Positions 46,791-58,589 of a DNA stretch of 64,000 nucleotides are shown one piece after another; the stretch's first letter is position 1; every line of letters starts with the position of its first letter. The stretch is from Fasciola hepatica. Lineage: Eukaryota > Platyhelminthes > Trematoda > Plagiorchiida > Fasciolidae. The notes below the pieces were generated by a model that ran no database searches, had not been told where the DNA came from, and saw only the letters and a list, made by a program, of their open reading frames with translations. The position numbers and the translations under genes are program-made. Location of the stretch: the NCBI GenBank assembly GCA_948099385.1, contig CANUEZ040000114.1:299294-363293 (forward strand), in the 5' to 3' direction.

Positions 46791-47429
46791 GAAAGATGTA
46801 GTGGGTTTAGTCCGCTTCCAGATCGTTGAGTTCATTTTTCGTTTAGACGTTATGATTCGAAATGGTTGATTTAAGTATTTGACTAGTGTGTTGTGTCGCA
46901 CAATTCTGTGCTTTATTGACCGGATACTACTTAGTTGGACACTCAGCAATGTTTCTGCCTAGCTCAGATTTATTTATTATGGGTGAGTCCGGTATCGTTG
47001 ATACTTTCTTCCAACGTGATTACTGGTGATTCATCTGTTCTATTCAACAGAATCGACTGATCGTTTATATGTCTCGATTCAACACTAACGTAACTAGATA
47101 AGCTACTGTCAGTCTGATCGGCATTTCAGGTATGACGTTGATTGTTTCGGTCTGTGTTCTTTGGTGCTTATAGATGTCGTGTATTTTCAAACAGGTTTTT
47201 TTATAATGCCGTTCGTATCTTGTCGTATTTAGGACAAATATGAGGGTCATTTGCAAGCTCAAGGTCACACCTTAGACCAAAATTCCTATATGTTTAGACA
47301 GTCTTTGGCTTCGCTGACTATGTCATTTGAGTTGATCTTGACGCTTAGTTCAGCGATAACACGGTCGTGGAAACAGGTGTGAAGACTTTATCGATTGAAC
47401 TGAACTTACGAAGTCATTTTCGACTCTCA

Positions 47430-47797
47430 GATTATGTGTTCACCGAGGCAGGTAGTGGCTAGAAGATAGGTCGAGGTGTTCAGTCCATGACATGACAAAA
47501 AGGAGAAAAAATTTTGATCAGTGGAGTTGGCCAAGCAGGATGTGGTAGATTTTCGGGTTGGTGTCCGCGAGACCCGCCTCTCAGATAGTTGGATGGATGG
47601 ATGGCTAGATGTCTCGGCCAGTGGCGTAGTTACAGTCGGATCCTTTGACTTCCTAATTCCCTCTTACTTCTCTGTTTTCTGCTCTTTCTCACTTTATGCT
47701 TCTATTCATTTTGCCCTCAACCGGACGATGCTGTGAGGTAGCAGCCAAAACCGGGGCACTTAAGTACGAGGTTGGTGGTCAAATGAACTGAACTGTG
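47430..47797 (+). mobile_element. RTE-like LINE 3' UTR fragment with TGAAC tail
   Basis: GTCCATGACATGACAAAAAGG matches the 3' region after 17230, then GACCCGCCT.TCAGATAGTTGG, GCTGTGAGGTAGCAGCC and the terminal AAATGAACTGAACTG. Confidence 0.75.
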
Positions 47798-48459
47798 CAC
47801 CAGCGAACCGCATACTCTAAGATTGAAGACTACGAAATGTCCCCGGCTAGACCTTTCCTTTGACAAATCAGAGGTGCTCACGGTTCTATTCATGGGTATT
47901 TGGTTCATAATATTCATATCAAATTTTCATGGAATGATTGATCTACTTGGGTTTACCGGATGGATATTAAAAAATGTTTGAATTCTTTCATCGAGTCAGA
48001 CGATTTGCTTGCAACATTTTCTTGATCAGCCAAGCTAGCGATAAAAACTGTGCCAGCAAATAAAATAACAATGACTTCCTGAAATCAAGCAAAAAATATG
48101 TTATTGTGTTTGTGTGTGTGTTTCTGACTGCGCGAATTTCTTATATCTTCAATCAAAAGTATTCTGTCTCTTGAAGGCTTATGCCCTTACCTTTTGCTTA
48201 TGTTGATAGTGCCGATGTGACACGGCTCACAGTGCAAGCACCAGGACACACACAACGCTGAGGAGAAAACTTGCATTTCAAAGAACGCTTGTGTGTCTCA
48301 ATAACTATTTCAACATCTTGGCCACCATTGGCATTTCGTATTCTCTGAGGCAGAATATCCGAGATAAATCGATTTATATCACACAATTGCTTGCGAATCG
48401 TGTGTGGGATTGACGACTCTTTGTTTGGTTGACTGTCCTTTGGACTCCACGTTTCAGGA

Positions 48460-48729
48460 TGTTTGGCCTCATCCGAAGGACGTGTGGACCGAGCAATTAG
48501 TCACTGACCCCCGTGGGTTATGCACCCCACGTTTCGTCCCGCTGTCTTGCGCGTCTAGCTTTGGATAACTAAAGGCTCCGGTTGTAAACTCCTAAGAAAA
48601 CCACCTATTTTGGCCTGGGAAACCAGGCAATATAGCGCCCACAAACAAGACAAATCATGGAATCGGACTCAGTCTACCGTTTCCTCCCTAATTGTACATT
48701 GTTTTGTTTGGCACGTAGCTTGAAATCAG
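48460..48729. repeat. Left arm of a 270 bp inverted repeat
   Basis: Positions sum to 102153 with 53424-53693, no gaps, and only a handful of mismatches. The arms contain a short internal palindrome, GGCCTGGGAAACCAGGC. The family is not recognised. Confidence 0.92.
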
Positions 48730-49424
48730 ACGGATACAATTATTATTATTACTGACAGCAAACTCTGTACAGACCTATTTAGATGGAGCCTATGAGCGAG
48801 AGATTGTTTTGGCATAAATGTCTCCCGCATCTAAGCGACACGAATCGTAGTTTACTTCAGGAAACGGGATTGAAAAAGAATCCAGGTGGACATTGTGAAT
48901 CCTTATTTCACGATGCAAATGCGGTCTTCTCTGGTGAAGAAAACTCCATAGTGTAGCCATAGTCACTATCACTAAACAATGATCGACGGGGAGGAGTGCT
49001 ATGGAAAACAGGAAAAAGGTCCAGTCTTGTCCACACCGCATGATTCACTAACAGGTTCTCTATGACAAATTGTTTGAATATAAAGAGTTCACGCCCAGAA
49101 CTGTTTATTAATCAACAAGTCATGGGAAATGTGCTTGTATGCGTTTACATCGTATAACATTTAATGTCTTCGCGGAGGCTATTTCTATGGTTACAATCGA
49201 GTTTAGGGATATCACGAAAGACAAAACAGTCCACCAAATGGATTGCAAAGATCGATAATACGACAGAAAAAAGTAGTATACATATCCTATTTCAAACCAC
49301 ATGCGTACACACGATGAAGGCAGATCATCCACTCAGTTCAGTTCAAATCCTACAACCATTAGAAGCGTAAAGATCAAACAAGCAGAACGGAAAAATATGA
49401 GTAAAAATCAAGTAAACAAAGAAG

Positions 49425-49660
49425 GAGATTTCATGCAAACAAACCACTAACTGTGGCATCAAGTTCTATCGTCGAACGTTTGGTGTGCGGATCTTGTGTA
49501 CTCCAACCCAGAAGTTTAACACATCCCACTTGACCATATCCGCTGGTTAAGGATGGACTACCTCGACCTATCCTTTCACCACTATCAGCCTTGGATAACG
49601 AAGTGCACCACAGTAACCTAACTATGGGAATGCGTAACACGTGTTCCGTTCAATTTATGC
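49425..49660 (-). mobile_element. LINE 3' fragment
   Basis: Diverged 3' UTR/C-terminal fragment: AGAAGTTTAACACATC.CAC, TTAAGG.TGGAC and GGGAATGCGTAACACGTG correspond to the 27620-27790 region. Confidence 0.6.
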
Positions 49661-50100
49661 TGTTCAATTTAAGCATATGCCCCAGAAACCATCCATTCTA
49701 TTCCAACACCAAGTCTATCCGCATTCTTATTATTGCGATTACGATTAGAAAATCCCTACTAAATTTGGTAATTCATTTTCTCTAAAAGTTACTTCCCTAG
49801 TAAAAGGTTCAATGGAAATAACCTCGATCAACAAAGCACTGAGTCTTCTTGGTCCAATTCGTGGGAATAATTATTAGTTGGGTTCCCACAAAAGCTGAAC
49901 TGCGACTACGCGTAGCTCGGCTGTGTTGCCAAATGCTAACCAGAGGTCATACATGACCCATGCAATGATATATCAGTTGTTAGGCGGTAACTGAAGTGTG
50001 GTGGTTTTTTCGCATCCTTACCACACCCAACCTCACGTCGTTTCCGAGACCTTGCAACTTAAATTCTCACAGTCATAGTAGCCAGTTCTCCTTACTAGCA

Positions 50101-50122
50101 CTACTACTACTACTACTATTAC

Positions 50123-50166
<44 letters not shown>

Positions 50167-50167
50167 G
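50101..50167. repeat. (ACT)n then (ATT)n microsatellite
   Basis: About six ACT units, then about 15 ATT units. Confidence 0.95.
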
Positions 50168-50244
50168 TAGCAATGATTTTTTTAATTATTTTCACTCAAA
50201 TATGTTCAATATTGCAAGAACGGAGTAGCCGTCATTTGGAGAAT

Positions 50245-50335
50245 GCGACCGGTGATGTTGGTTGGATCCGAACCCGAGACTTCCAGATTTGAGGTCCACC
50301 ATGATGACCGTTTGACCACCGCCGATCAGTTGTAG
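50245..50335 (-). repeat. tRNA-like SINE head
   Basis: The - strand reads GCGGTGGTCAAACGGTCATC with box B GGGTTCGGATCC. Related to the 57295 copy; no SINE-A body attached. Confidence 0.6.
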
Positions 50336-51606
50336 GTCTTCTGATTACGATTGTGATTTCACTCATACACTCAACTACTAGCATTAAATGTCACAAACTA
50401 ATTTTCAAATGAAGATATCAAAGTGGTCTAAGCGGCTCACTTTATGGTCATCAACAAGAATGTGTTGCGTATGCCTAGCGCACTTTTGACCTACTCTGAA
50501 ATGGTGTTTCAGTCATTAAAAATAACGAGGAAACGAAATGCACGACCATCACATGGTTGATTTTTCAAGTAACCCGGGTTGGATCTGATCCGCCTTTTGA
50601 AAAGACTTTCTATATTTCAAAATACAATCAATTATATCGCGACAAAACATTTACTAAGGCGCACAGTGATCGGGTAGAGATGTACCATCCATCATAAGGC
50701 AGTAGATTGATGGAGTATGATATATGCTGCTTGAAAGTAGTATTCGTGATTAGCAACAACTGTGAACCCTAAAGCGGCAATATCCGTAGTGATAACACAC
50801 GGCAGAACACAGTTAGCCAACAATCAGTCACACGAAACACATGGTAGCACCCTCAGACTAAACGTGTACCGGATTATAGTTTACTGCATGTTTTTCATAC
50901 AAATGAGAGGTTCAGTTGTATTCTAGTCATTGGATTACAATCAAAAAACGTTTCCGTGACAAAGAAACCCACCAACCGGCACACGCCTGATGGACAACAG
51001 CAATAGTAGTAGTGCTCTCATCTTCGGGTGCCTTGAACACCATCCTAGAGTCATTGATTTGAAAACCGATGTTTCACGACTGGTTGCCGCCAACATGTGG
51101 ATTTTTAGTCAAGCTGATGTCCAACCAGCACACGAAGAGTGGTCCACACCCTGACGTGACCTGGTGATCGAATCGCCTTCTACACGAATTAACAGCTAAG
51201 ATCAGTGACTCACCGTTGGCCAAGGCACCTTGGAAATTCAAACATATGAGGACAAAAAGTGTGACCTTCAGTCTGTCCGAATACAAGCCTAAATGGACTC
51301 CTCCTGATTTATAGTTCAATCCTGACTCAGGGTGTATGCATGTTTTGCCACTACTTCGTTTTAAGTCACTCGGCATGGAGGACTGTGTTTAAGTCTACCT
51401 GATACGATATCTCACGAGTTGCAGTCGAAAGTTTTGCTGAAATAGCATTTGGAACCGCTGCATCCAGGGAATAGATACGAGAAAAGCAAAATGAAGGGGA
51501 ATATAGGTGCAATAATTGTCACCATTGATGCTGGTCCCAAACAATCTGGTGGAATACTTTAACGAGCTCTACAAACTTCATCTACGGAAAGTGGAAATAC
51601 TAGTTG

Positions 51607-51888
51607 ATGAGGTCAAAGGTGGATGTTAGTGCGCAGTGGTATTACTTGGATCGTCATTTACCCTATTTCTTATTCCTCTTCCTCCTTTATGGCTTGATAT
51701 ATCCATCGATTGTGAGTTCGTTTATATACGTTGATAAATCCCTTCAATGTTACTTACAACTCAACAAGAATCACTGTTTTGACCAAGTAAAGCTATGCGA
51801 GTGTTTGACAAGCATGGTCAGAGCTTACGACAAATGCTTACTTAACATCGAAGCACTCATACCAGTTGACAAGTTCATTCACATTTAG
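51607..51888 (+). CDS. Hypothetical small Cys-rich ORF in intron 4
   Basis: 93 codons from ATG at 51607. A hydrophobic stretch (PYFLFLFLLYGLIYPSIVSS) is followed by a segment with five Cys (C at about residues 49, 59, 65, 67 and 79). This would fit a small secreted or membrane protein, and it is not part of any repeat I recognise. There is no other support: no homology, splice context or codon argument. Random occurrence is quite possible. Confidence 0.15.
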   Translation: MRSKVDVSAQWYYLDRHLPYFLFLFLLYGLIYPSIVSSFIYVDKSLQCYLQLNKNHCFDQVKLCECLTSMVRAYDKCLLNIEALIPVDKFIHI

Positions 51889-51971
51889 TCTTAAGCAAGT
51901 GAGTGGACTAGCTTCAAATCTCGCACATCAAATATGACCACGAACTGCAGTCTCGGTGATCAAGATCCATT

Positions 51972-51995
51972 GCTCTCTCTCTCTCTCTCACTCTC
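51972..51995. repeat. (CT)n microsatellite
   Basis: A short CT/TC run interrupted by one A. Confidence 0.9.
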
Positions 51996-52179
51996 ACTGT
52001 GGTAAGGATTACCTGTCGGTGACTCCCACAAGTTCTTCTAGGTAGTCTAAACAACGTCGAAGTGACGTTCAGGATGTGTTTCTGCACTTTCGATGATTAA
52101 AATGCTGCTGCTACAGAACTGGGTTGTCCTTGTACCAAACATAAGTCTGACAGAGGAAACCTTCGCTTTGGTAGGTGCG

Positions 52180-52900
52180 TTTTGTTACCTAAACAATTTC
52201 ATCTCATCAGGTTGTTGGATGAAGTATCGTCGCGCATAAAGAAGACTTGTCTGGCTTTTAGCAATTAGAACCACCCTTGACGTCGGCTCGAAGTCCGATT
52301 TTCCATCAGTGATCGAGTGCTCACTGTGTTAGTTAGACTCGGCCTTTTATGCGGCTCAGAAACAAGTCCGTTAAGGGTAGAAAATACGCAAAGGCTATCT
52401 TCACAGTATTGTTCGAATTTGGTGAGCACACCGTGTCAGCAATTCTAAGGTTAGACGTTTGATGTTGGGAACCAGAAATCACTCACTGAAGCAAGCGCGG
52501 AAACTGAACAGTCTAAAATGATTGGGACATGTGTTATGCGTCACCACTGCTAGACTCCCTAGGTATACTTTTTTCCAAGGTAGGCGGTGTTTAGCGAGTA
52601 GGCTAAGGTGGTCATTCAACGACATGGAAAATGTGTGGAAACCTAGATGACCGAACTTGGCCAGTTGGGACGGGTTAGGGTTCATAAGATCCGCCCATCG
52701 GGTGGTTCGATACATTGCACGACAGGGTCACTGGCCTATTTGGATTCGTCAATGCGTGGACCACATAAAACTTTCTCTTCCCTTTATTCTTTGTAATTCT
52801 GTTCCTTTTGCTCTACTGGACAATGCTGGGAGATAGCAGCCGAAACCACAGCACAGAAGTGCTGGGGTGATTTGTTGGATAGAAGCGTATCGCTGCAGTT
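52180..52900 (+). mobile_element. RTE-like LINE 3' fragment
   Basis: C-terminal domain remnants start GCGTTTTGTTACCTAAACAA (family CYLGSYISPGG), then TTTTATGCGGCTCAGAAAC and GATTGGGACATGTGTTATGC. The 3' UTR follows with GATCCGCCCATCGGGTGGTT and GGGAGATAGCAGCCGAAACC. Many frameshifts. Confidence 0.78.
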
Positions 52901-53423
52901 CGTCAAGGTCACCGTCCTGTTGGCGGTGCAAATTTGCTTGAGAATCACACCACTTGGCGAACCAATTCTTGTGAATTTCTCTGTCAGTTGGATCGACTGT
53001 GTTATCAGACAAACCTCAGAAAAGGACGTATAGAAAAGAAGGGAGAACTAACGACAACCAAACGATGGGGAAGCAGTTTCCCTATGATAATTCAAAATTT
53101 CCGAATGCCTGGTGATTCGGATGAAAAGTTCTTGCTATAGGAAATCAGATTATGTACTAGGTCTGTCCCATCTTCCCCCTGTGGATTCGGGGACTCACTG
53201 AACTTCCGCTTTAATTTTATCGTCGCTTCGCTTTCCGGTGATAACTAATGCTGAAGGAATAGGAGAGCAAAACCGGTGCGGGGCAGAAACTATTCATTCC
53301 TTCTCGTTTTTTACAGGCTTAATGTATAATCAACCACGCGAAAAGCGAATTAGTTTCAGAGACTGCGGTCAAACAATACCAACAAGGATGTGAATATATC
53401 ATTGTATTATGTCACACACTCAC

Positions 53424-53693
53424 CTGATTTCAGGCTACGCGCCAAACAAAACAATGTACAATTAGTGAGGAAACGGTAGACTGAGTCCGATTCCATGATT
53501 TGTCTTGTTTGTGGGCGCTATATTGCCTGGTTTCCCAGGCCAAAACAGGTGGTTTTCTTAGGAGTTTACAACCGGAGCCTTTAGTTATCCAAAGCTAGAC
53601 GCGCAAGACAGCGGGACGAAACGTGGGGTGCATAACCCACGGGGGTCGGTGACTAATTGCTCGGTCCACACGTCCTTCGGATGAGGCCAAACG
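53424..53693. repeat. Right arm of the 270 bp inverted repeat
   Basis: Reverse complement of 48460-48729, about 97% identical by eye. Spacer is 4694 bp. To the right the sequence continues into a GC-richer 200 nt with no recognised content. Confidence 0.92.
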
Positions 53694-56569
53694 TCCTGGG
53701 TGCCCAGTACAGCACTCCGCCACAGATGCCAGCAGGCAGTGCTGTACGCTTCTCCCACCACCCGTGCTTGGTTTGCCATCGGGGTTTAACGATCTCCCGG
53801 AGACTGCCTGTCAGTCAAAAGCGGGTGAAGAGCGCCGGATATTCGCTTTGGACCGCCCACTTTTGTGAAAACACTTCCGACACGAGAAGGCGGTAAGTAA
53901 GACTTTATCAGTAGAGATTGTAATAGACACACGGTCATTTGGGAGCATTTCGAGAAGCGTTCACGACGGGTAGCCATCTCGGAGCTTAAGGCACCCACCC
54001 CTGGCCATTCTGAGGCACTTGGAGGCCGACAATTTGTTTGTGTGACAGCTACAGTACTCAGGCATGGCGTCAGCATCACAAAATACAGAAGAGGGATTAC
54101 AAGATGAACATGAATGTAAGCAAACATGCCAAACTTTGCTTGTGCCACCTGATCGTCGCTCGTCATTCGTCGACATTGTGGGTGTCTACTAGAATATATA
54201 TTAGATTGGTCCAGACCAACTCAATAGCATTTTAAAGCTGTCCACTTAGTAGGTAAATAATGTTCATTACTGTTTATAACTCGGTAGTCCGCTTTTCTCG
54301 AATATGTCAGTTTGACACTTAGTTATATAAGTGTTACGGTGAGTTATCTTCACATTCGTGTGCTCAGTGAGCGACTACCGGAGTTTGAATGAAACCGTTA
54401 GCGCGATAATCATACTATGTATTGTACACTTACATTTCGGGTACCTCTTTGTTCAGAGCACAAAGGAAATTTTGCCTCTGTTTACTGTAGGGACTAAAGT
54501 TTGGGGCATAGTCGTATCCACTATGCACCCAACCGTCCGATTTTTTACGTGTCGTGTACTGTCCGGCTCAGACAGATGGCAAATTGTTTGTGGGTACACC
54601 CATGAGCAAACGGTAAGTTCAAATTTTGCGTGCGAGAGTGTGTCAGGCGAAAATGCACAGAAAATGAAGCCAATGATTGGGGGTGCGTCTGTCAATGGGC
54701 TGATGCCAAGCATGGTCTTACTGATGGGGATTTACTAACAGAAATACGAATTGTTTTGAATCGTGCAAACAATCCACCTCTACACCACAAGTCAGGGGTA
54801 TGGACGGACGAATCTAACATTTTTTGGGTTTAACGCGCGCTATGCCCTATAATGGTGGCAAGAGGTTTCCATAATTGGTAGTACGCCGGCTGTCTCGAGA
54901 CCAGAAAACAGGTAGAATTGTAAGGACGTAGGTTCAAACGGGGGAAAATTAAAAATACTACGGGATTTCTTACTGGGTGCGTGATAATTGATACGTTTTT
55001 CGCAAATTGTACAAACCACGATTACTAGTACCCACTGATGTTGGTAGGATCTGAATATACGCTTCGTCATTTTAGCTGTGCCATGGTACGGTAGTATGCA
55101 TAAATAAATGGCTTCCTAAAACATTTAAAAGCCTTAAACAATATCCAATTGTCGGTACGTGAACATTGAGTATCGCAAAACGTATCCATCACAGACTAGC
55201 TGATGCGTGACATTAGCCAATAGAAGCTCACCATATTTTTCCACCAACGGGATTGACGAGCAAGTGACAAGATATCCCGCCAGCGGCAGAATGTTCCTAT
55301 TCGTAAAATGCTTGCGAGTCATCAGTCATCATGACAGCCATAGTAACACCGCCAACGGAGGCAGCCATAGCGCTCCACCGGGATACAACCTTGGGCAGTC
55401 CCCTTATACACCGAATATGAGCAAACAAACACAAATCACATACAACTATAATCGGTTGATTCAGGTTTTTTTCGGCTCATATTTCATCAACTGAAATCCA
55501 TTTCCTTCTGTGTGCACTCAGCGTTGTACCCTACGACACTAACTATAAGTTTGCTTGTCTAGATCATACAGTGTGACCGGTTATGTTCTTTGGGTTAATT
55601 TCTGTCTTCCATAAAAGCAGTCTCCCGGAGCCGGTGGTGGATAATCTTGCGGTGGCGCTGGTTAATGTTGACGTAATAATGTCATACTGTGGTATAGTTT
55701 TTCATGTACTGCTCGGAAGTAGTATGCATGATCGACAGTTATGGACACGAGCGACACAACGCGATGAAGTCATGTAGACAGAGCTCAGTGAGCTAACATA
55801 AGAAGTACGGGCATGCTAAGTGTGTGAGGGCACTCTTCGACCAAACGACTACTTGGTTATTGTTGATCGTACATCTTCGGTACAAATGAGATGTTTAGTT
55901 CTTGCATCATCGTTTTAGTGTTGGTCAAAGGCGTCCAATGACCTACTATTCGGCACGTCCTGTGGATTATTACAGTAGTATTTGTGGTAGTAGTACTAGT
56001 AGTGTCGATGCTAAGTACAGTAGTGTTCCACTTAATTACTCCACTTGGACCTACGAAGTTTGTGCTTACTTAGCCAGTAGGCTCGTACTTTAGTTTGGCC
56101 ATTCCAAAGCGCAACTTGAACCTGCGAAGTTTACGCGGGCCAGCCGCCACTCCCCATAAGCTTGCATTTTGCTCATTACAATGTTAAAGAATTCAAACGG
56201 AATGCGTCTCAATCACTCTCAACGCTGCAAAATCCCGTCGAACCACCGAACAAAAAAGACGACACATTTTGAACCAATTTGATCCATTGAACTGACACCG
56301 ACTTCACAGTGTCCTGATTGCTAATCAACTTGACTGGTAATAAAATGCTTGCTACCTAAGCACCAAACTCGGGGATCAGAAGCCGTTGTTAATGCTGAAT
56401 TTTGATCTGATGATTACGAGAACACGCGCATATTAGTTCACTTCAGTTCATAGTAAAAAAAACTATTGTTCACCACTTCAGTTCATCTTGGTAAACCAAT
56501 AAATACGCATTTGCGATCAAAGTTTCTGCTAACAGTCTATCGACAGGAACCTGAATTCGAAAACAAACC

Positions 56570-57010
56570 AATCAAAAGTAAGGAGAGAACCATTAGTTGA
56601 GTAGTTTAACAAAGTGTTGAATAAAAAAGCGACACCTAACCACATCCTCCAGTGTCTTTACGTGTGGGTATGTGGGTCTCTTGGAGGCCTGGTACGCCAT
56701 TCACGATCAAGTCCACTGATTCGGTTTTCATACCATTGTTCCACACCGCCGACTGGTCACCTATACTCATCTTGCAATCAGTACCCACCCCAGCGAACAA
56801 TACGTGTCAAGAGATTCAATGGGGGGGGGGCATATGCAGCATACGTCCCAAACACTTTAGCTTGATGAGCTTTAATATTGTCTAATGGTTTGTTTTGTGT
56901 ACCTAATATTCTGCACCTAATCTCAACTGTCAGTGCATTTTGAACAACCATTAACCACTCACCGTGTGCAGTGATTCTAGTTACCGTCTCTTAGCCGGAA
57001 CGGTACTCGG
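56570..57010 (-). mobile_element. RTE-like LINE 3' fragments
   Basis: Two adjoining pieces: 56600-56910 (CCTAACCACATCCTCCAGTG, GTCTCTTGGA, AGCATACGTCCCAAACA..TTAGC) and 56930-57010 (TTTTGAACAACCATTAACCA, the LINE terminus). A run of 11 G at about 56820 lies in the first piece. Confidence 0.65.
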
Positions 57011-57294
57011 AAATCAGATCAACTGTTAAAATCTTGCGACACCGCAGTGTTTCAGGTCGACAGATTCGTCACCATCGGAATCATCTTGTTACGACTGTTC
57101 GCATTCTAGATTATGAATCCAGCAACCTAAGGTTTCTTTCTCTGGGGCACCTAGATACGGCCGGTACGTAGTCCAGTGGCCAACAAAGTCGACCATAAGC
57201 TTGAAGTTACGGTCAACCCCCATAACCACCCACAAACCCCTTTCTGAAATCTTGTCCCATTGTTGTGGAAAATACCAGGAAATAAAGTAAATGA

Positions 57295-57415
57295 TTTCAA
57301 GAGGATCTTTGGTTGGCGATGGTGAAACTTACTTCATGGTAAACGTCAAATCCAGAGGTCCCGGGTTTGGAACCTGCCGCCGCCGCCACCGCCGCCACCG
57401 CCACCGTCGGTCGCT
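57295..57415 (+). repeat. tRNA-like SINE head followed by (GCC)n
   Basis: Box-B-like GGGTTTGGAACC near 57363 follows a tRNA-like head; then GCC/ACC triplets up to about 57412. About 450 nt upstream of TRIM37 exon 5. Confidence 0.6.
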
Positions 57416-57855
57416 TCCTCATTCAACAGATCCTAATTTGGTGGCGAACCCCTTCTTGAACTGTTGTTCCGTCTATGTAGAATGGTTATCCTCGCCAATA
57501 TCATCTTCGTCTGCATCGTTATTACTATTGTCATCTCATCTCTTTAACGAATACTCCTGCAGCTTTGGCCCTCTTGTTATTTGGGCTTACGTATTTCTGG
57601 GCTGGGACGATAGATTTGCAGTGATTAAACGATCATCATGGTGAACTTTATAGTTTGTCTTTGGTCCGGATCTTGTTGCCGTCGCTGCTCGCCACCTTCT
57701 CCAATGGGCAGCCTCTAGCTGACCGTGAGGCCTTTTCTAAAATATTGTGCCACTATTACATAACAAAACGGAATGAATACATAGCAATAGGAATAATGAC
57801 TTATTCTAATCCCATTCATATTGATCAACCCTCTGACCCCATTGTATTCGATCAG

Positions 57856-58066
57856 ATGTGAAACTCATCGAGAACAATTATCCGTTTTCTGCACTACTTG
57901 TGATGCGGCCATTTGTCATCAGTGCGCCCTGTTTGACGGGAAACACTCACAGCATGCCTTTCGACCGTTGGACGAGGTGTACAATGAGCATGTGAAACAG
58001 ATTCAAACCGAGATGGATCAGTTGAAACATCGTCATTTGGAACTGATTTCGCTGTTCCAAGATGTG
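57856..58066 (+). CDS. TRIM37: TRIM37 exon 5 (B-box2 and start of coiled coil)
   Basis: Acceptor ATCAG, phase 2 in; donor GTCAGT, phase 0 out. Predicted residues 113-182. The B-box2 zinc ligands are complete: C113, H116, C124, C127, C132, C135, H142, H145 (CETH...CTTC...CHQC...HSQH). ICHQCALFDGKHSQHAFRPL and then DEVYNEHVKQI track vertebrate TRIM37 closely. The following QTEMDQLKHRHLELISLFQD begins the coiled coil used for TRIM dimerisation. The next coiled-coil exon and MATH domain were not found before 64000, so intron 5 exceeds 5.9 kb. Confidence 0.97.
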
Positions 58067-58589
58067 GTCAGTTGTGTTTTTGGTTTATCGTTTTCCATCT
58101 CCCCTCTTGCTCCAACTTCAACGTGCAATGCTGCTCCCAAATGTCACTTTTTGAACGTACGGGTTAGTGTCTGAAATTCAGTAAATTTTAATTTCAACAA
58201 ATTACTGTTAGCGCTTCGTGAAAACCACCCCAGAACGAATGCTTCGAAAACCGATGCATCTTACGGTTTGCCACTGACGGGCAAACAGTTGTCCAGTCAG
58301 CACCCCAAGACCCGTCCATACGCTGACGTGACCCGGTGGTCGAATTGCTTTCTACCTAAGTGTTCGATTCGGGCAACTTATCAACCACTGGCACAAACAC
58401 TTTGCCAGTTCATGCAAGTTAGGACAAAGCGTTTGACCGGTAGTCTCTCCTACTGTATTATGAATGGATTGCGCTTGATTTCGGATGGAATCCTGAATTC
58501 GCGTGCATACTTGTTCTGTTTCTATGTCCTACATAAGAACCTTCGCGGTAGAAACGTTCGATAGGAAGTTGTACTCCGATCCGCACGAT

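Larger units (their letters stand above)
20392..57855 (+). other. TRIM37 intron 4, about 37.5 kb
   Basis: Donor GTGAGT at 20392; acceptor ATCAG at 57855 with a weak pyrimidine tract. Filled with the repeats listed below. Stretches where I see nothing identifiable include 23130-24110, 25150-25600, 25860-26880, 29400-30230, 34110-34620, 34800-35730, 40760-41190, 41730-42800, 46800-47430, 47800-48450, 48740-49420, 50910-51600, 53700-55650 and 55930-56560. Confidence 0.93.

Noticed and set aside
54358..54738. 126-codon frame as a possible gene
   Set aside because: No domain, no consistent hydrophobic or motif pattern, and overlapping frames on both strands of similar length.
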